Positions 8,170 through 17,163 of a DNA stretch of 64,000 nt are shown here, in pieces (position 1 is the first letter of the stretch; the number at the start of each line of letters is the position of its first letter). The translations under genes were made by a program, and so were the position numbers. The stretch is from Adlercreutzia sp. ZJ473 (lineage in GTDB: Bacteria; Actinomycetota; Coriobacteriia; Coriobacteriales; Eggerthellaceae), in contig NZ_JAAVTO010000005.1 in the NCBI RefSeq assembly GCF_013185065.1, forward strand, positions 1-64,000. The letters run 5' to 3'. Below the pieces are notes generated by a model. That model was not told the origin of the DNA and ran no database searches. It saw only the letters and a list, made by a program, of their open reading frames with translations.

Positions 8170-8802
8170 ATGAAGAAGAAGATAACATCTGTCTTGTGTG
8201 CCGCCATGCTGATGTTGGCTCTGCCGACGCTGGCATGGGCGGCACCCAGCCCGTACAACTCCGGTACGGTGAACAGCACCGACGGCACACAGACGTCGGT
8301 CAACGTGAGCTGCAAGGGCGGCGAGGTTAAAGTTACCCCGGAGCAGGCTGGCACGACGGCGTCGAACTATAAGGAGGGCGCTGTCAAGGACGCCCTGGTC
8401 ACCACCTTTGAGATCACGGCTGTGGGCAACGCTGACGTCTCCGATCTGAACGTCACCGTCAGCGTTGGCAAGCAGTACGCCAACATGATTGCTCGCGTTT
8501 ACATCCAGCACGGCAACGACATCAACAATGCCACTAGCACCGATTACAAGGAGGTCAAGGTTGCCGCTGACGGCACCGTCTCCTTCACGATGGACGGCCT
8601 CTCTTGGGTGACCATCGCCATTGCAGAAGGCCAGACTCCTGCGGGCACTGCCACTGGCAGCGCCACCACTGGCAGTGCTGCTTCTGCTGACAAGGCTCCG
8701 CAGACTGGCGTTGACTTCACAGGCACTGCGGGCGCTGCCATTGTCATGACGGCTGCCGCTGGCTGCGTCGCTGTGGCCCTCCGCAAGAAGGTCACCGAGT
8801 AG
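8170..8802 (+). CDS. Sortase-anchored surface protein with APQTG sorting signal
   Basis: 210 residues. ATG at 8170 is chosen because it opens a signal peptide (MKKKITSVLCAAMLMLALPT, cleavage after AWA near residue 24) and has GCGAGG upstream. The C terminus has the full cell-wall sorting architecture: APQTG at 176-180, hydrophobic segment at about 183-203, and basic tail RKKVTE. A Gly/Ala/Thr spacer (AGTATGSATTGSAASA) precedes it. The mature ~150-residue domain is beta-rich-looking and unrecognised. It is probably anchored by the class B-like sortase encoded next. Codon usage is simple and regular, as in an abundant protein. Confidence 0.85.
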   Translation: MKKKITSVLCAAMLMLALPTLAWAAPSPYNSGTVNSTDGTQTSVNVSCKGGEVKVTPEQAGTTASNYKEGAVKDALVTTFEITAVGNADVSDLNVTVSVGKQYANMIARVYIQHGNDINNATSTDYKEVKVAADGTVSFTMDGLSWVTIAIAEGQTPAGTATGSATTGSAASADKAPQTGVDFTGTAGAAIVMTAAAGCVAVALRKKVTE

Positions 8803-8860
8803 CGCATCTGCTACCATCTGCATCACGTCTCTGGCTTGAGCCGAGATGTCTGGTAGACCC

Positions 8861-8896
8861 AAGAAGGGACCTGCGAACAACAGGTCCCTTCTTTTC
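8861..8896 (+). terminator. Rho-independent terminator after the surface-protein gene
   Basis: A 13-bp perfect stem (AAGAAGGGACCTG, 8861-8873, pairing with 8881-8893) closes a 7-base loop and runs into a short T-tract. It should separate surface-protein transcript levels from the sortase gene downstream. Confidence 0.88.
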
Positions 8897-8922
8897 TCAC
8901 GATCTACGGGTCTCAGCCGAGC

Positions 8923-8975
8923 CTGATGAACGAAGGACCCCCGCAACCCCGCTTGGGGAGTCCTTCGTTCATCAG
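8923..8975. repeat. 16-bp inverted repeat upstream of the sortase
   Basis: CTGATGAACGAAGGAC (8923-8938) is repeated exactly inverted at 8960-8975. A CCCC/GGGG pair lies inside the 21-base loop. There is no T-tract on the plus side. It starts 26 bases after the preceding terminator and may be a second attenuator or a protein-binding site. Confidence 0.8.
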
Positions 8976-9027
8976 AGGGAGCATTGAACAGATCTGCCGA
9001 TCACATAACAAGGAAGCGCACGCATAC

Positions 9028-9921
9028 ATGACCCAAAACGACAACATGAGGAACGTCGGAGCGAAAAGTCCCGCGGGCAAGCCGGGCAAGGTTGCGACGT
9101 CAGATGACTTCTCTCCGCGCCACATGAAGAAGGGGCCTGCCCTTGGCAAGAAACGCTCGATAACCGTTCTCGCCGTGGTGCTCGTGGTGCTCATTGTCGG
9201 CGTCCTCGCGTGCGTAGGCTATATGGCGTGGCAGAAGTCCGAGCTGGACCGTTCCGCGCAGGAGATCAACGCGCAGCCCGTACCTGAGACCCCTGCGCAA
9301 ACTACCTCGACTGACGACCGCATGGAGAACCCGATCGACTTCGCGTCCCTTAAAGTCGAGAACCCTGACATCTACGCATGGATCTACATTCCCAACACCA
9401 ACATCAACCTGCCCGTCCTGCAGCATCTTACCGATGACAACTTCTACCTCGACCACAACGTCAACGGTGACTACGCCGTCGAGGGGGCCATCTACTCGCA
9501 GTCGCTGAACGCAACGGACTTCTCCGACCCCGTAACGCTGCTGTACGGGCACAACCTGCTGAACAACACCATGTTCACGCAGCTTCACTACTTCGAGAAC
9601 GCCGACTTCTTCAACGAGAACGAACTCATGTACCTCTACACGCCGGGACACATCCTGACGTATCGCATCATCTCCGCATACCAGTACGACGACCGCCATA
9701 TCTTGAACTCGTTCAATTTCTCAGACCCTGCCGTCACCCAAAGCTACTTCGACTACGTAGCCAATCCCGACGCGCTCATTTGCAACGTGCGGCCTGACGT
9801 GAAGCTGGACGCCTCAACGGACAAGATCGTGCAATTGAGCACCTGCGTTAGCGGGTCGTCGTCCTCAAATCGCCGGTACATCGTGAGCGGGGTGTTGACT
9901 GATGACCAAGCAACCTTCTAG
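9028..9921 (+). CDS. Sortase, class B-like
   Basis: 297 residues from ATG at 9028, with AAGGAAG upstream. Type II membrane topology: basic N terminus, membrane anchor at about 44-67, then the sortase barrel. FASLKVENPDIYAWIYIPNT and NLPVLQ are typical of class B sortases. Catalytic residues are His175 (YGHN), Cys273 (LSTC) and Arg282 or Arg283 (NRRYIVSG). It cleaves a sorting motif and transfers the protein to a wall nucleophile outside the cell. The neighbouring APQTG protein is the obvious substrate. The stop lies inside the next gene (20-base overlap), linking it to the LCP protein. Confidence 0.92.
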   Translation: MTQNDNMRNVGAKSPAGKPGKVATSDDFSPRHMKKGPALGKKRSITVLAVVLVVLIVGVLACVGYMAWQKSELDRSAQEINAQPVPETPAQTTSTDDRMENPIDFASLKVENPDIYAWIYIPNTNINLPVLQHLTDDNFYLDHNVNGDYAVEGAIYSQSLNATDFSDPVTLLYGHNLLNNTMFTQLHYFENADFFNENELMYLYTPGHILTYRIISAYQYDDRHILNSFNFSDPAVTQSYFDYVANPDALICNVRPDVKLDASTDKIVQLSTCVSGSSSSNRRYIVSGVLTDDQATF

Positions 9922-11116
9922 CGCTCCCCACGGGGCGCCTCAGGGGCGCCAGGACACCCGAGCACCTCAGGGCTCTCAGGTGCCTCAAGGGTCCCGAAGC
10001 GCAGCCGCTGCCTCGCGCGCCCAGAAGGCTTCTGCCTTATCCGCAGCTGCAGGCACCTCCTCAAGCCCCCTGCAGGAGGAGGTGCTCATTCGCAAGCGGA
10101 AGAAGCGCCATGCGCGCCGCAACAAGCACCTGCGCATCGCCCTCATCGTGGTGGCCGTGGTCGTCGCGCTCGTCGGCGCCAGCGCCTTCGGCGCGTGGAG
10201 CCTGATGAAGTCCGGCGAGAAGAACCTCCGCCAGCAGGCGACCGACATCCAGACGGCGGACAACGCCGTGACGTATGACGAGGGCAAGACCATCGAGCGC
10301 AACGGCCATACCTACAAGCTCAACGAGAACATGGTCTCCATCTGCGTCATCGGATACGACCGTCGCCAGTCTGACCAGACGGGACACGCGGGACAGGCCG
10401 ACGTCATCATGGTGCTGGCGCTTGACACCGCAACCGGCAAGACAACCGCCATCGGCGTTCCTCGCGACAGCATGGTCGAGGTGGGCGAGTACGTGGGCGA
10501 GGCGTTCCTCGGCATGGATACCATGCAGGTGTGCCTTGCGTACAGCTACGGCAACAACGACGTCACCAGCTGCGAGTACACCACCGCCATCGTGCAGCGC
10601 GTGCTGTACAACATGCCCATCTCCTACTATTACGCGCTCGACATGAGCGGCGTGAGCGTCATGGCCGACGCGATCGGCGGCGTAGCGCTCACCCCCCTGC
10701 AGTCGATTCCCGACACGAGCATCGAGAAGGACGTGCCCACCGTGCTCTTCGGCGACAACGCCCTGAAGTACATCATGTGGCGCGACCACTCGAACCTCAA
10801 CTCGTCGCTTGACCGCCAGGCACGCCAAGTCCAGTTCTTGGAGGCGTACGCCTCGCAGGCGCTCACGGCAGCAAAGGGCGACGTGGGAGTGCTGCTCGAC
10901 CTGTTCAACACGGCCGCGGCCTACTCAACCACCAACTTGGGGGCCAGCGAGTTCAGCTATCTCGCAAGCTGTTTGGTGTCAAACGGCATCACCGAGCTCG
11001 AAGTCGTGTCGCTCCAGGGCGAGATGACCCAGGGCGAGAAATACGCCGAGTTCATCCTTGACAAGGACGCTGTGTACCAGACCGTGCTCGACGTATACTA
11101 CACGCAAGTTGACTAA
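9902..11116 (+). CDS. LytR-CpsA-Psr (LCP) family polymer ligase
   Basis: 404 residues. A ~75-residue Pro/Gln/Ser- and Arg/Lys-rich cytoplasmic tail precedes a membrane segment at 78-100 and an extracellular LCP domain with GQADVIMVLALD, TTAIGVPRDSMV and DRQARQVQFLEA, matching the family phosphate- and metal-binding positions. LCP enzymes move undecaprenyl-linked glycopolymers onto peptidoglycan. It lies in the capsule control operon, overlapping sortase and preceding the chain-length gene, so it is the likely capsule-attaching enzyme. Confidence 0.93.
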   Translation: MTKQPSSAPHGAPQGRQDTRAPQGSQVPQGSRSAAAASRAQKASALSAAAGTSSSPLQEEVLIRKRKKRHARRNKHLRIALIVVAVVVALVGASAFGAWSLMKSGEKNLRQQATDIQTADNAVTYDEGKTIERNGHTYKLNENMVSICVIGYDRRQSDQTGHAGQADVIMVLALDTATGKTTAIGVPRDSMVEVGEYVGEAFLGMDTMQVCLAYSYGNNDVTSCEYTTAIVQRVLYNMPISYYYALDMSGVSVMADAIGGVALTPLQSIPDTSIEKDVPTVLFGDNALKYIMWRDHSNLNSSLDRQARQVQFLEAYASQALTAAKGDVGVLLDLFNTAAAYSTTNLGASEFSYLASCLVSNGITELEVVSLQGEMTQGEKYAEFILDKDAVYQTVLDVYYTQVD

Positions 11117-11152
11117 AGACTGCAAGTTGACTAGGAATGAGGAGAGACGTTT

Positions 11153-11818
11153 ATGACCCTGCTTGAGCTACTGCAGCTTTTACGCAAGAAATGGTATCTT
11201 GTGGTGATTTTCCCCCTCGTGTTCGCCGGATTGGCGGCCGGATACTGCTGGGGGTTCATGTCGAATGACTACACATCGGACGTGTCGCTGTACGTTTTGG
11301 CGAAGAACGAAGCTGGTGAAACCTCGAGCGGCGTCTCCTCTTCCGACATGACCGCCAGCCAGCAGCTTGCAAACGACATCGCCGTGCTGGCCGAGACCAA
11401 TCGCGTGACTGAGGCGACCGCCAAAGCTCTGGGCATGGAGGACCTCGACGACTTCGAGGTCGAGGTGAGCTCGGCTACCACCAACCGCGTCATCACGCTG
11501 AGCGTCACGGGCAAGAAGCCCGAGTCCGCAGCGCTCGTAGCCGACGAGCTGGCCAAGCAGGTGTCCACCGCTGCCGTGGAGGTCATGGACGTGCGCGCCG
11601 TCAACATCGTCGACCAGGCGCAAGTCCCCCTGACGCCCTCGGGCCCCAATCGCATCATGTACACCGCCGTCGCCTTCCTGGCCGGCCTGTTCGTCGCCAT
11701 CGCGCTTATCGTGCTCCTCGACCTGCTTGACACCACCGTCAAGTCCGACGAGGAAATGGAAGAGCTGTTCGGCTTGCCCGTGCTCGGCAACATGCCCACC
11801 GTGAAGAAGGGGAAGTAA
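11153..11818 (+). CDS. Capsule chain-length determinant / BY-kinase activator (Wzz, CpsC/YveK type)
   Basis: 221 residues. Two membrane segments frame an extracellular domain: about residues 15-33 (WYLVVIFPLVFAGLAAGY) and about 165-190. The Wzz PxxP-type motif is seen as QAQVPLTPSGPNR just before the second segment. The cytoplasmic C terminus (DLLDTTVKSDEEMEELFGLP) is the kinase-activating tail of CpsC proteins. It works with the kinase encoded immediately downstream to control polymer length. A strong GAGGAGAG ribosome site precedes it. Confidence 0.93.
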   Translation: MTLLELLQLLRKKWYLVVIFPLVFAGLAAGYCWGFMSNDYTSDVSLYVLAKNEAGETSSGVSSSDMTASQQLANDIAVLAETNRVTEATAKALGMEDLDDFEVEVSSATTNRVITLSVTGKKPESAALVADELAKQVSTAAVEVMDVRAVNIVDQAQVPLTPSGPNRIMYTAVAFLAGLFVAIALIVLLDLLDTTVKSDEEMEELFGLPVLGNMPTVKKGK

Positions 11819-12916
11819 ATGGGCAAGAAGAATCACAAGAAGCTCGGCCAGTTCGAGATATCGGGGCTGCGCAACGCCTCGCAGACGCTTTTGGCCAACA
11901 TCCGCTTTGCCTCGGTTGACGAGCGCGTGAAGACCCTCGTGATCACCTCGTCGACGCCTGACGAGGGAAAGACCACCGTCTCCTCGAACCTCGCCCTGGC
12001 CATCGCCTCGGCGGGCCACAAGGTGCTCATCGTCGAGACCGACATGAGGCGGCGCTGCCTCGCCTCCATGCTCGACCTGCATCCGCGCAACGGCATCTAC
12101 GCCGTGCTGTCGGGCGACGCCCAGCTGGATGACGTGATCGTCCCCACGAAGTACGACAACCTGTACTTCATGGACGCCGAGCCCAACATCCCCAGCCCTC
12201 CGGACCTGCTGTCCACGAAGCGCTTCTCCGCGCTGGTGGACAAGCTGCGCGAGACCTACGACTTCGTCATCTTCGACGCTCCCCCGCTCGGCGCGTTCGT
12301 TGACGCGGCGCTCATCAGCAACCTGGTTGACGGCACCATCCTGGTCGTGCGCGAGCGTCGTGCGAAGAGGACGGCCATCGCGAACTCCATCCAGCAGCTG
12401 CAGGCGGCGAACGCGCGCATCCTCGGCGCCGTCATGACGTTCACGAGCGAGACCAACTCGGATTACTACTACGCCTACTACAACGAGCAGGGCGAGCGCG
12501 TCAAGAAGAACGACTCCAAGGCTTCTGCCCTCAAGGCCACGCATGACCTGATTGATGACGACATCGACGCCTGGGCGCGTCGCGCGGGCGTTGAGACCAC
12601 CCACGAGGGCCGCGAGGCTCGCGAGCGCCGTGAGCGCGCCCGCGAGCAGCGTGCCGCCGAGCAACGCGAGGCGCGTGAGGCTCGCGAGGTGCGCAATGCC
12701 GGCAACGTCGGGCGCGTCGGCGGCGGCAACGGACGGCCGCAGAACAACAACCCGCGATCCAACAACCCGCGGGCAAACGCCGGCATCGGAGCGGGCTCCT
12801 ACGGCTACGCAGGCAGGGGAAGCGCGCCCTCGGGCGGCAACCCGTTCACGCCGGGCGCCTTCAAGCCCGCCGCCCCTGACGGGAAGCAGCCGCGCCACAA
12901 GAGCAGGCGCATCTAG
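11819..12916 (+). CDS. BY-type tyrosine kinase, CpsD/CapB-like, with long basic tail
   Basis: 365 residues, starting directly after the Wzz stop. P-loop: STPDEGKTT (45-53); Walker A-prime: VLIVETDMR (69-77); Walker B: FVIFDAPP (149-156). A tyrosine cluster at 216-221 (YYYAYY) is the autophosphorylation site, normally at the extreme C terminus. Here ~140 further residues follow: a charged helical run rich in Arg/Glu (EARERRERAREQRAAEQREA) and an Asn/Pro/Gly/Arg-rich low-complexity end. That extension is unusual for CpsD. The kinase phosphorylates itself and probably Wzz partners at the membrane. Confidence 0.93.
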   Translation: MGKKNHKKLGQFEISGLRNASQTLLANIRFASVDERVKTLVITSSTPDEGKTTVSSNLALAIASAGHKVLIVETDMRRRCLASMLDLHPRNGIYAVLSGDAQLDDVIVPTKYDNLYFMDAEPNIPSPPDLLSTKRFSALVDKLRETYDFVIFDAPPLGAFVDAALISNLVDGTILVVRERRAKRTAIANSIQQLQAANARILGAVMTFTSETNSDYYYAYYNEQGERVKKNDSKASALKATHDLIDDDIDAWARRAGVETTHEGREARERRERAREQRAAEQREAREAREVRNAGNVGRVGGGNGRPQNNNPRSNNPRANAGIGAGSYGYAGRGSAPSGGNPFTPGAFKPAAPDGKQPRHKSRRI

Positions 12917-12951
12917 CGGGCTGAGCGGATGGACTTACGGACAGGCCTGCC

Positions 12952-13584
12952 ATGTTTGACGTTCACTGCCATATCATCCCTGACGTAGACGACGGCTCGC
13001 GCGACATGCGCGAGTCCGTCGCCATGCTCAAGGAGGCCCGCGCCTCGGGCATCGACCGCATCGTCTGCACGCCGCACTGCCGCTCCTCGAAGTTCAACTA
13101 CGAGCGCATCGTGGACCACTTCGAGGCGCTCTATGCCCAAGCAGAGCAGATGGGAATCCAGCTTGACCTGGGATTCGAGGTGTACTGGGAGAAGCTCGCC
13201 GAGCTCGGCCTAGACACCGCCTCCGCCCTGTGCTTCGAGAACACCAACCTCATGCTGCTCGAGTTCTCCTGCGGCTCGCTTCCGGCAAGCTGGCAGCGCA
13301 TCGTCTACGAGCTGCAAGGAGCCGGCATCCAGCTGATCATCGCGCATCCGGAGCGCTACCGACCCGTCCAGCGCAACATCGAGATCGCCTACGAGATGAA
13401 GGAGATGGGCTGCCTTCTGCAGCTGTCCGGCAACTTCGTGGAAGGCGGATGGCGCAGCCAGCGGCGCAAGACAGCCCTCGAGCTCCTCAAGAACAACCTG
13501 GTGGACTACATCGCCTCGGACGCCCATTGTCCCGAGGACTACGAGAGCTACCGCAAGGCGCTGCAGATCGCCCAGAAGTACTAG
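12952..13584 (+). CDS. PHP-fold tyrosine-protein phosphatase, CpsB/YwqE-like
   Basis: 210 residues. The PHP metal ligands are present: HCH at 5-7, CTPH at about 49-52, the mid-protein EFSCGSLP block, IIAHPERY and the C-terminal ASDAH. CpsB enzymes dephosphorylate the tyrosine cluster of CpsD kinases, completing the length-control cycle with the two preceding genes. Last gene of the plus-strand capsule arm. The ribosome site is weak (ACAGG). Confidence 0.92.
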   Translation: MFDVHCHIIPDVDDGSRDMRESVAMLKEARASGIDRIVCTPHCRSSKFNYERIVDHFEALYAQAEQMGIQLDLGFEVYWEKLAELGLDTASALCFENTNLMLLEFSCGSLPASWQRIVYELQGAGIQLIIAHPERYRPVQRNIEIAYEMKEMGCLLQLSGNFVEGGWRSQRRKTALELLKNNLVDYIASDAHCPEDYESYRKALQIAQKY

Positions 13585-13649
13585 CGAATGCCTGCGATTA
13601 GCGGGTACCTGGCGGACGCCGAGCGCAGGCGCGCCTGGCGAGCGCGGCC

Positions 13650-13886
13650 TTACAGCTTGGCGCCGCAGTTCCAGCAGACCTCCGCGTCAGCCGGGCACGT
13701 GCTCGCGCACTTCGGGCACGTCACGTGCGCCCGCGGCATGCTGTCTTCCGGCTCAGGCGCGCCCTTGAACGTCACGCCCGGCCAGTCGCTGCGCGTGGTC
13801 GACTCGATCACGTCGAGACCCGATATGTGCAGCGCGCCGTCCTCGTCAAACGCGCCGTTGTCTGCCTTGATCTTCGATGCGGTCAT
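13650..13886 (-). CDS. Small zinc-ribbon protein
   Basis: 78 residues from ATG at 13886, with GAGG six bases upstream; the frame extends further but without a better start. The C terminus carries two CxxC pairs, CPKCASTCPADAEVCWNCGA, a zinc-ribbon typical of short regulatory or nucleic-acid-linked proteins. The N-terminal half (DGALHISGLDVIESTTRSDW) is unrecognised. It is convergent with the capsule arm. Function unknown. Confidence 0.7.
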   Translation of the reverse strand: MTASKIKADNGAFDEDGALHISGLDVIESTTRSDWPGVTFKGAPEPEDSMPRAHVTCPKCASTCPADAEVCWNCGAKL

Positions 13887-14195
13887 AATCGCCTCGCTTT
13901 CCTGCGCCCCTTCGCGCGTCTCATGTCGTTCCCCTGCGATCCTTCGCGTTCTTCGCGTCGTGCTCACGGCCCTTCGCGCTCCCTCGCGCTCTTCGCGTCA
14001 CGCTCGCGGCCCTTCGCAATCTCGCGGCCCCTCGCGCGTCTCATGTCGTGCCCTATCGCGTCGCCCTCATTAAAGCATGCTCATACTCCTGTTCCACGAT
14101 ACTCCCGCAAATCTGCAGACCCCCTGGTCGTGACATTGGTTTTCCCATCGGTTACCATAAGCGAACCGTCTCGAAACCGCAGGTAAGGAAACGCC

Positions 14196-14798
14196 ATGAA
14201 CTTCCACGTCGCCAGCTTCAAAGCCGCCTACGGAACCTCCGCCCAGCTGCCCGCCTCGGCACGGCCCGAGGTGTCGTTCGCGGGGCGCTCGAACGTGGGC
14301 AAGTCGTCGCTGCTCAACAAGCTGATGTACCGCAAGAACCTGGCGAAGGTGTCGCAGACGCCCGGCAAGACGGCCACCATCAACTTCTACGACGTGGACG
14401 GCTACGACTTCGTGGACCTGCCCGGATACGGCTACGCGAAGGTGGCGAAGTCCGAGATCCACCGCTGGTCGGAGCTGATCGAGGGCTACTTCAACCAGGA
14501 CCGCGCCTTCGCGCTCGTGGCCTCGCTCATCGACATCCGCCACGATCCCAGCGCGCTCGACCGCAACATGGTGGAGTTCCTGAAGTCCGCCGAGCTGCCG
14601 TTCGCCGTCGTGCTCACCAAAGCCGACAAGCTCTCCCGCCAGCAGCAGATGAAGCAGCGCGCCGCCATCAAGAAGGCGCTCGACCTGCCGAAGGGCACGC
14701 CGATGGTGGTGACGTCGTCGGAGAAGGGCGACGGCATCGACGAGCTGCGCGCGCTCATCACGAGCGCCATCAAGGAGTGCGAGGAGACGAGCTTCTGA
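14196..14798 (+). CDS. engB: Ribosome biogenesis GTPase EngB/YsxC
   Basis: 200 residues, the usual length. G1: GRSNVGKSS; G2 region: TPGKTATINF; G3: DLPGYGYAK; G4: TKADKL; then SSEKGDGIDEL. EngB acts in late 50S subunit assembly and is widely essential. AGGTAAGGA precedes the ATG. A purine salvage gene follows about 145 bases downstream; the two could share a transcript. Confidence 0.96.
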   Translation: MNFHVASFKAAYGTSAQLPASARPEVSFAGRSNVGKSSLLNKLMYRKNLAKVSQTPGKTATINFYDVDGYDFVDLPGYGYAKVAKSEIHRWSELIEGYFNQDRAFALVASLIDIRHDPSALDRNMVEFLKSAELPFAVVLTKADKLSRQQQMKQRAAIKKALDLPKGTPMVVTSSEKGDGIDELRALITSAIKECEETSF

Positions 14799-14942
14799 GG
14801 AAACGTGCGAAGGGCGCGTCATCAGGCGCCTGGCAGCGGCCGGCGCCCGCCCGCGCGTTCCTTCGCAAAGCACAGGGAAACCGCGCGTCCGCGCCCTCGT
14901 CAGGCGCCGACCGCTTGAAGACAGGAAAGGTAGAACCACCCC

Positions 14943-15539
14943 ATGACCACCACCGCAGCCGCCCCCGCGGCCACCGCCCCTGAAACCACCGCCTCCGCGG
15001 CCTCCACAGCCGACTTCGACTTCGAGAGCCTCATCATCAGCATCCCCGACCACCCCGAGCCGGGCGTCGTGTTCAAGGACATCACGCCGCTTCTGGCCGA
15101 CGCGGAGGGGTTCGCTGCCGTCGTCGACGCGATCGCCGGACATTTCGCCGACCGCGGCATCACCAAGGTGGTGTGCGCCGAGGCGCGCGGCTTCATGGTG
15201 GGCGCGCCCGTGGCCCGTGCGCTGGGGGCCGGGTTCGTACCCGCGCGCAAGCCGGGCAAGCTGCCGCGCGAGTCGCTCTGCGAGGCGTTCGAGCTGGAGT
15301 ACGGCACCGACGAGCTGCACATCCACACCGACGCGCTGACCGCCGACGACGTGGTGCTCATCGTGGACGACCTCGTGGCCACGGGCGGCACCGCCAACGC
15401 TCAGGTGCGCCTCATCGAGCGCTTCGGCGCCCAGCTCGCGGGGATGGGCTTTCTGATGGAGCTCGCGTTCCTCAACCCGCGCGAGACCATCGCCACCGCC
15501 ACCGACGTCGAGGTGTTCTCCCTCGTCAAAGTGCAGTAG
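14943..15539 (+). CDS. apt: Adenine phosphoribosyltransferase
   Basis: 198 residues; an Ala/Thr-rich N-terminal extension of ~25 residues precedes the enzyme. Landmarks are IPDHPEPGVVFKDITPLL, EARGFMVGAPVA, RKPGKLP and the PRPP loop VLIVDDLVATGGTA. It makes AMP from adenine and PRPP in the cytoplasm. Convergent with IMP dehydrogenase, so two purine genes face each other across a shared terminator. GAAAGG provides the ribosome site. Confidence 0.96.
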   Translation: MTTTAAAPAATAPETTASAASTADFDFESLIISIPDHPEPGVVFKDITPLLADAEGFAAVVDAIAGHFADRGITKVVCAEARGFMVGAPVARALGAGFVPARKPGKLPRESLCEAFELEYGTDELHIHTDALTADDVVLIVDDLVATGGTANAQVRLIERFGAQLAGMGFLMELAFLNPRETIATATDVEVFSLVKVQ

Positions 15540-15567
15540 GTCGCGCAAACAGCGCGGAAGCGCAAAA

Positions 15568-15622
15568 GGGCCCCGCCATCTGCTGCAAGCTCGCGCAGGT
15601 GGCGGGGCCCCTCGCTCTTTTC
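15568..15622. terminator. Bidirectional terminator between apt and guaB
   Basis: An 11-bp perfect stem (GGGCCCCGCCA, 15568-15578, with 15600-15610) is preceded by AAAA and followed by a T-rich run to about 15622, so it can stop transcription from both convergent genes. Confidence 0.85.
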
Positions 15623-15639
15623 TTCGCTCTTTCTTCTAT

Positions 15640-17163
15640 CTATCGGATGGAGACGTTGCTCGCGTAGGTGTTCTTGTCCTTCAGCACCACGTCGTGCGCG
15701 CCGCCCTCGACGATGGAGGTGGAGGACACCACGGTGAGCTTGGCCTTCTCCTGCAGCTCGGGGATGGTGAGCGCGCCGCAGTTGCACATGGTCGCGCGCA
15801 CCTTGTACAGCGTGAGCGCCACGTTGTCCTTCAGCGGGCCGGCGTAGGGCACGTACGAGTCCACGCCCTCCTCGAAGGCCAGCGACTTCTTGCCGCCGAG
15901 GTCGTAGCGGCCCCAGTTGCGGGCGCGCGCCGAGCCCTCGCCCCAGTACTCCTTCATGTAGGTGCCGTTGATCATCACCTTGTTCGACGGGCTCTCGTCG
16001 AAGCGGGCGAAGTAGCGGCCGAGCATCACGAAGTCGGAGCCCATGGCCAGCGCCAGCGAGATGTGGTGGTCGTACACGATGCCGCCGTCGGAGCAGATGG
16101 GCACGTAGACGCCCGTCTCCTTGAAGTACTCGTCGCGCGCCTTCGCCACCTCGATGACCGCCGTGGCCTGGCCGCGGCCGATGCCCTTCGTCTCGCGCGT
16201 GATGCAGATGGAGCCGCCGCCGATGCCGATCTTGATGAAGTCGGCGCCCGCCTCGGCGAGGAAGCGGAAGCCCTCGGCGTCCACCACGTTGCCCGCGCCG
16301 ATCTTGAGGTCGTCGCCGTAGTGCTCGCGCACCCACTCGATGGTCATCTTCTGCCAGTCGGAGTAGCCCTCGGAGCTGTCGATGCACACCACGTCGACGC
16401 CGGCCTCCACGAGCGCCGGGATGCGCTCGGCGTAGTCGCGCGAGTTGATGCCCGCGCCCACCATGTAGCGCTTGTGGGAGTCGAGCATCTCGTTGGGGTT
16501 GGACTTGTGGGAGTCGTAGTCCTTGCGGAACACGAGCGCCACCAGGTGGTCGGCGTCGTCCACGATGGGCAGGGAGTTCAGCTTGTGGTCCCAGATGATG
16601 TCGTTGGCCACCTTCAGCGTGGTGTCCGCCGGCGCCACGATGAGCTTCTCGCGCGGGGTCATGAAGTCGACCACCTTCTCGTCGAGGCTCATGCGGCTCA
16701 GGCGGTAGTCGCGCTCGGTCACGATGCCGAGGAGCTTGCCGTGCGCCGTGCCGTCATCGGTCACGGGCATGGTGGAGTGGCCGTAGAGGTCGCGCAGCTC
16801 GACCACCTCGGCGAGCGTCATGTCGGGCGAGAGGTTGGCGTCGGAGGTGACGAAGCCGGCCTTGTAGTCCTTCACGCGCTTGACCATGGCCGCCTCGTCC
16901 TCGATGGACTGGTTGCCGTAGATGAACGACAGGCCGCCCTCGGTTGCCAGCGCCACGGCCATGCGGTCGTCGGACACCGCCGCCATGATGGCCGACACCA
17001 TGGGGATGTTGAGCGACATGGGGCATTCCTCTTCGCCCTTGCGGTACTTCACCAAAGGCGTTTTGAGGCTGACGGCAGTCGGCACGCAGCTGGAGGGCGT
17101 GTGCCCGGGAACCAGCAGATACTCGTTGAACGTGCGCGATGGCTCATCGTAGTAGTAGGCCAT
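15640..17163 (-). CDS. guaB: IMP dehydrogenase, Tritrichomonas-like type
   Basis: 507 residues. TIM barrel interrupted by a CBS pair at about 105-220. The catalytic loop reads [20 protein letters not shown] with Cys320 as nucleophile. The mobile flap [18 protein letters not shown] carries the Arg-Tyr pair at 419-420. From memory of the family, the opening ([17 protein letters not shown]), the [10 protein letters not shown] loop and the WGEGS flap match the divergent IMPDH studied in Tritrichomonas foetus, not the usual bacterial form. It makes XMP from IMP, committing to GMP. Single gene with its own promoter and ~150-base leader. Confidence 0.95.
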   Translation of the reverse strand: MAYYYDEPSRTFNEYLLVPGHTPSSCVPTAVSLKTPLVKYRKGEEECPMSLNIPMVSAIMAAVSDDRMAVALATEGGLSFIYGNQSIEDEAAMVKRVKDYKAGFVTSDANLSPDMTLAEVVELRDLYGHSTMPVTDDGTAHGKLLGIVTERDYRLSRMSLDEKVVDFMTPREKLIVAPADTTLKVANDIIWDHKLNSLPIVDDADHLVALVFRKDYDSHKSNPNEMLDSHKRYMVGAGINSRDYAERIPALVEAGVDVVCIDSSEGYSDWQKMTIEWVREHYGDDLKIGAGNVVDAEGFRFLAEAGADFIKIGIGGGSICITRETKGIGRGQATAVIEVAKARDEYFKETGVYVPICSDGGIVYDHHISLALAMGSDFVMLGRYFARFDESPSNKVMINGTYMKEYWGEGSARARNWGRYDLGGKKSLAFEEGVDSYVPYAGPLKDNVALTLYKVRATMCNCGALTIPELQEKAKLTVVSSTSIVEGGAHDVVLKDKNTYASNVSIR

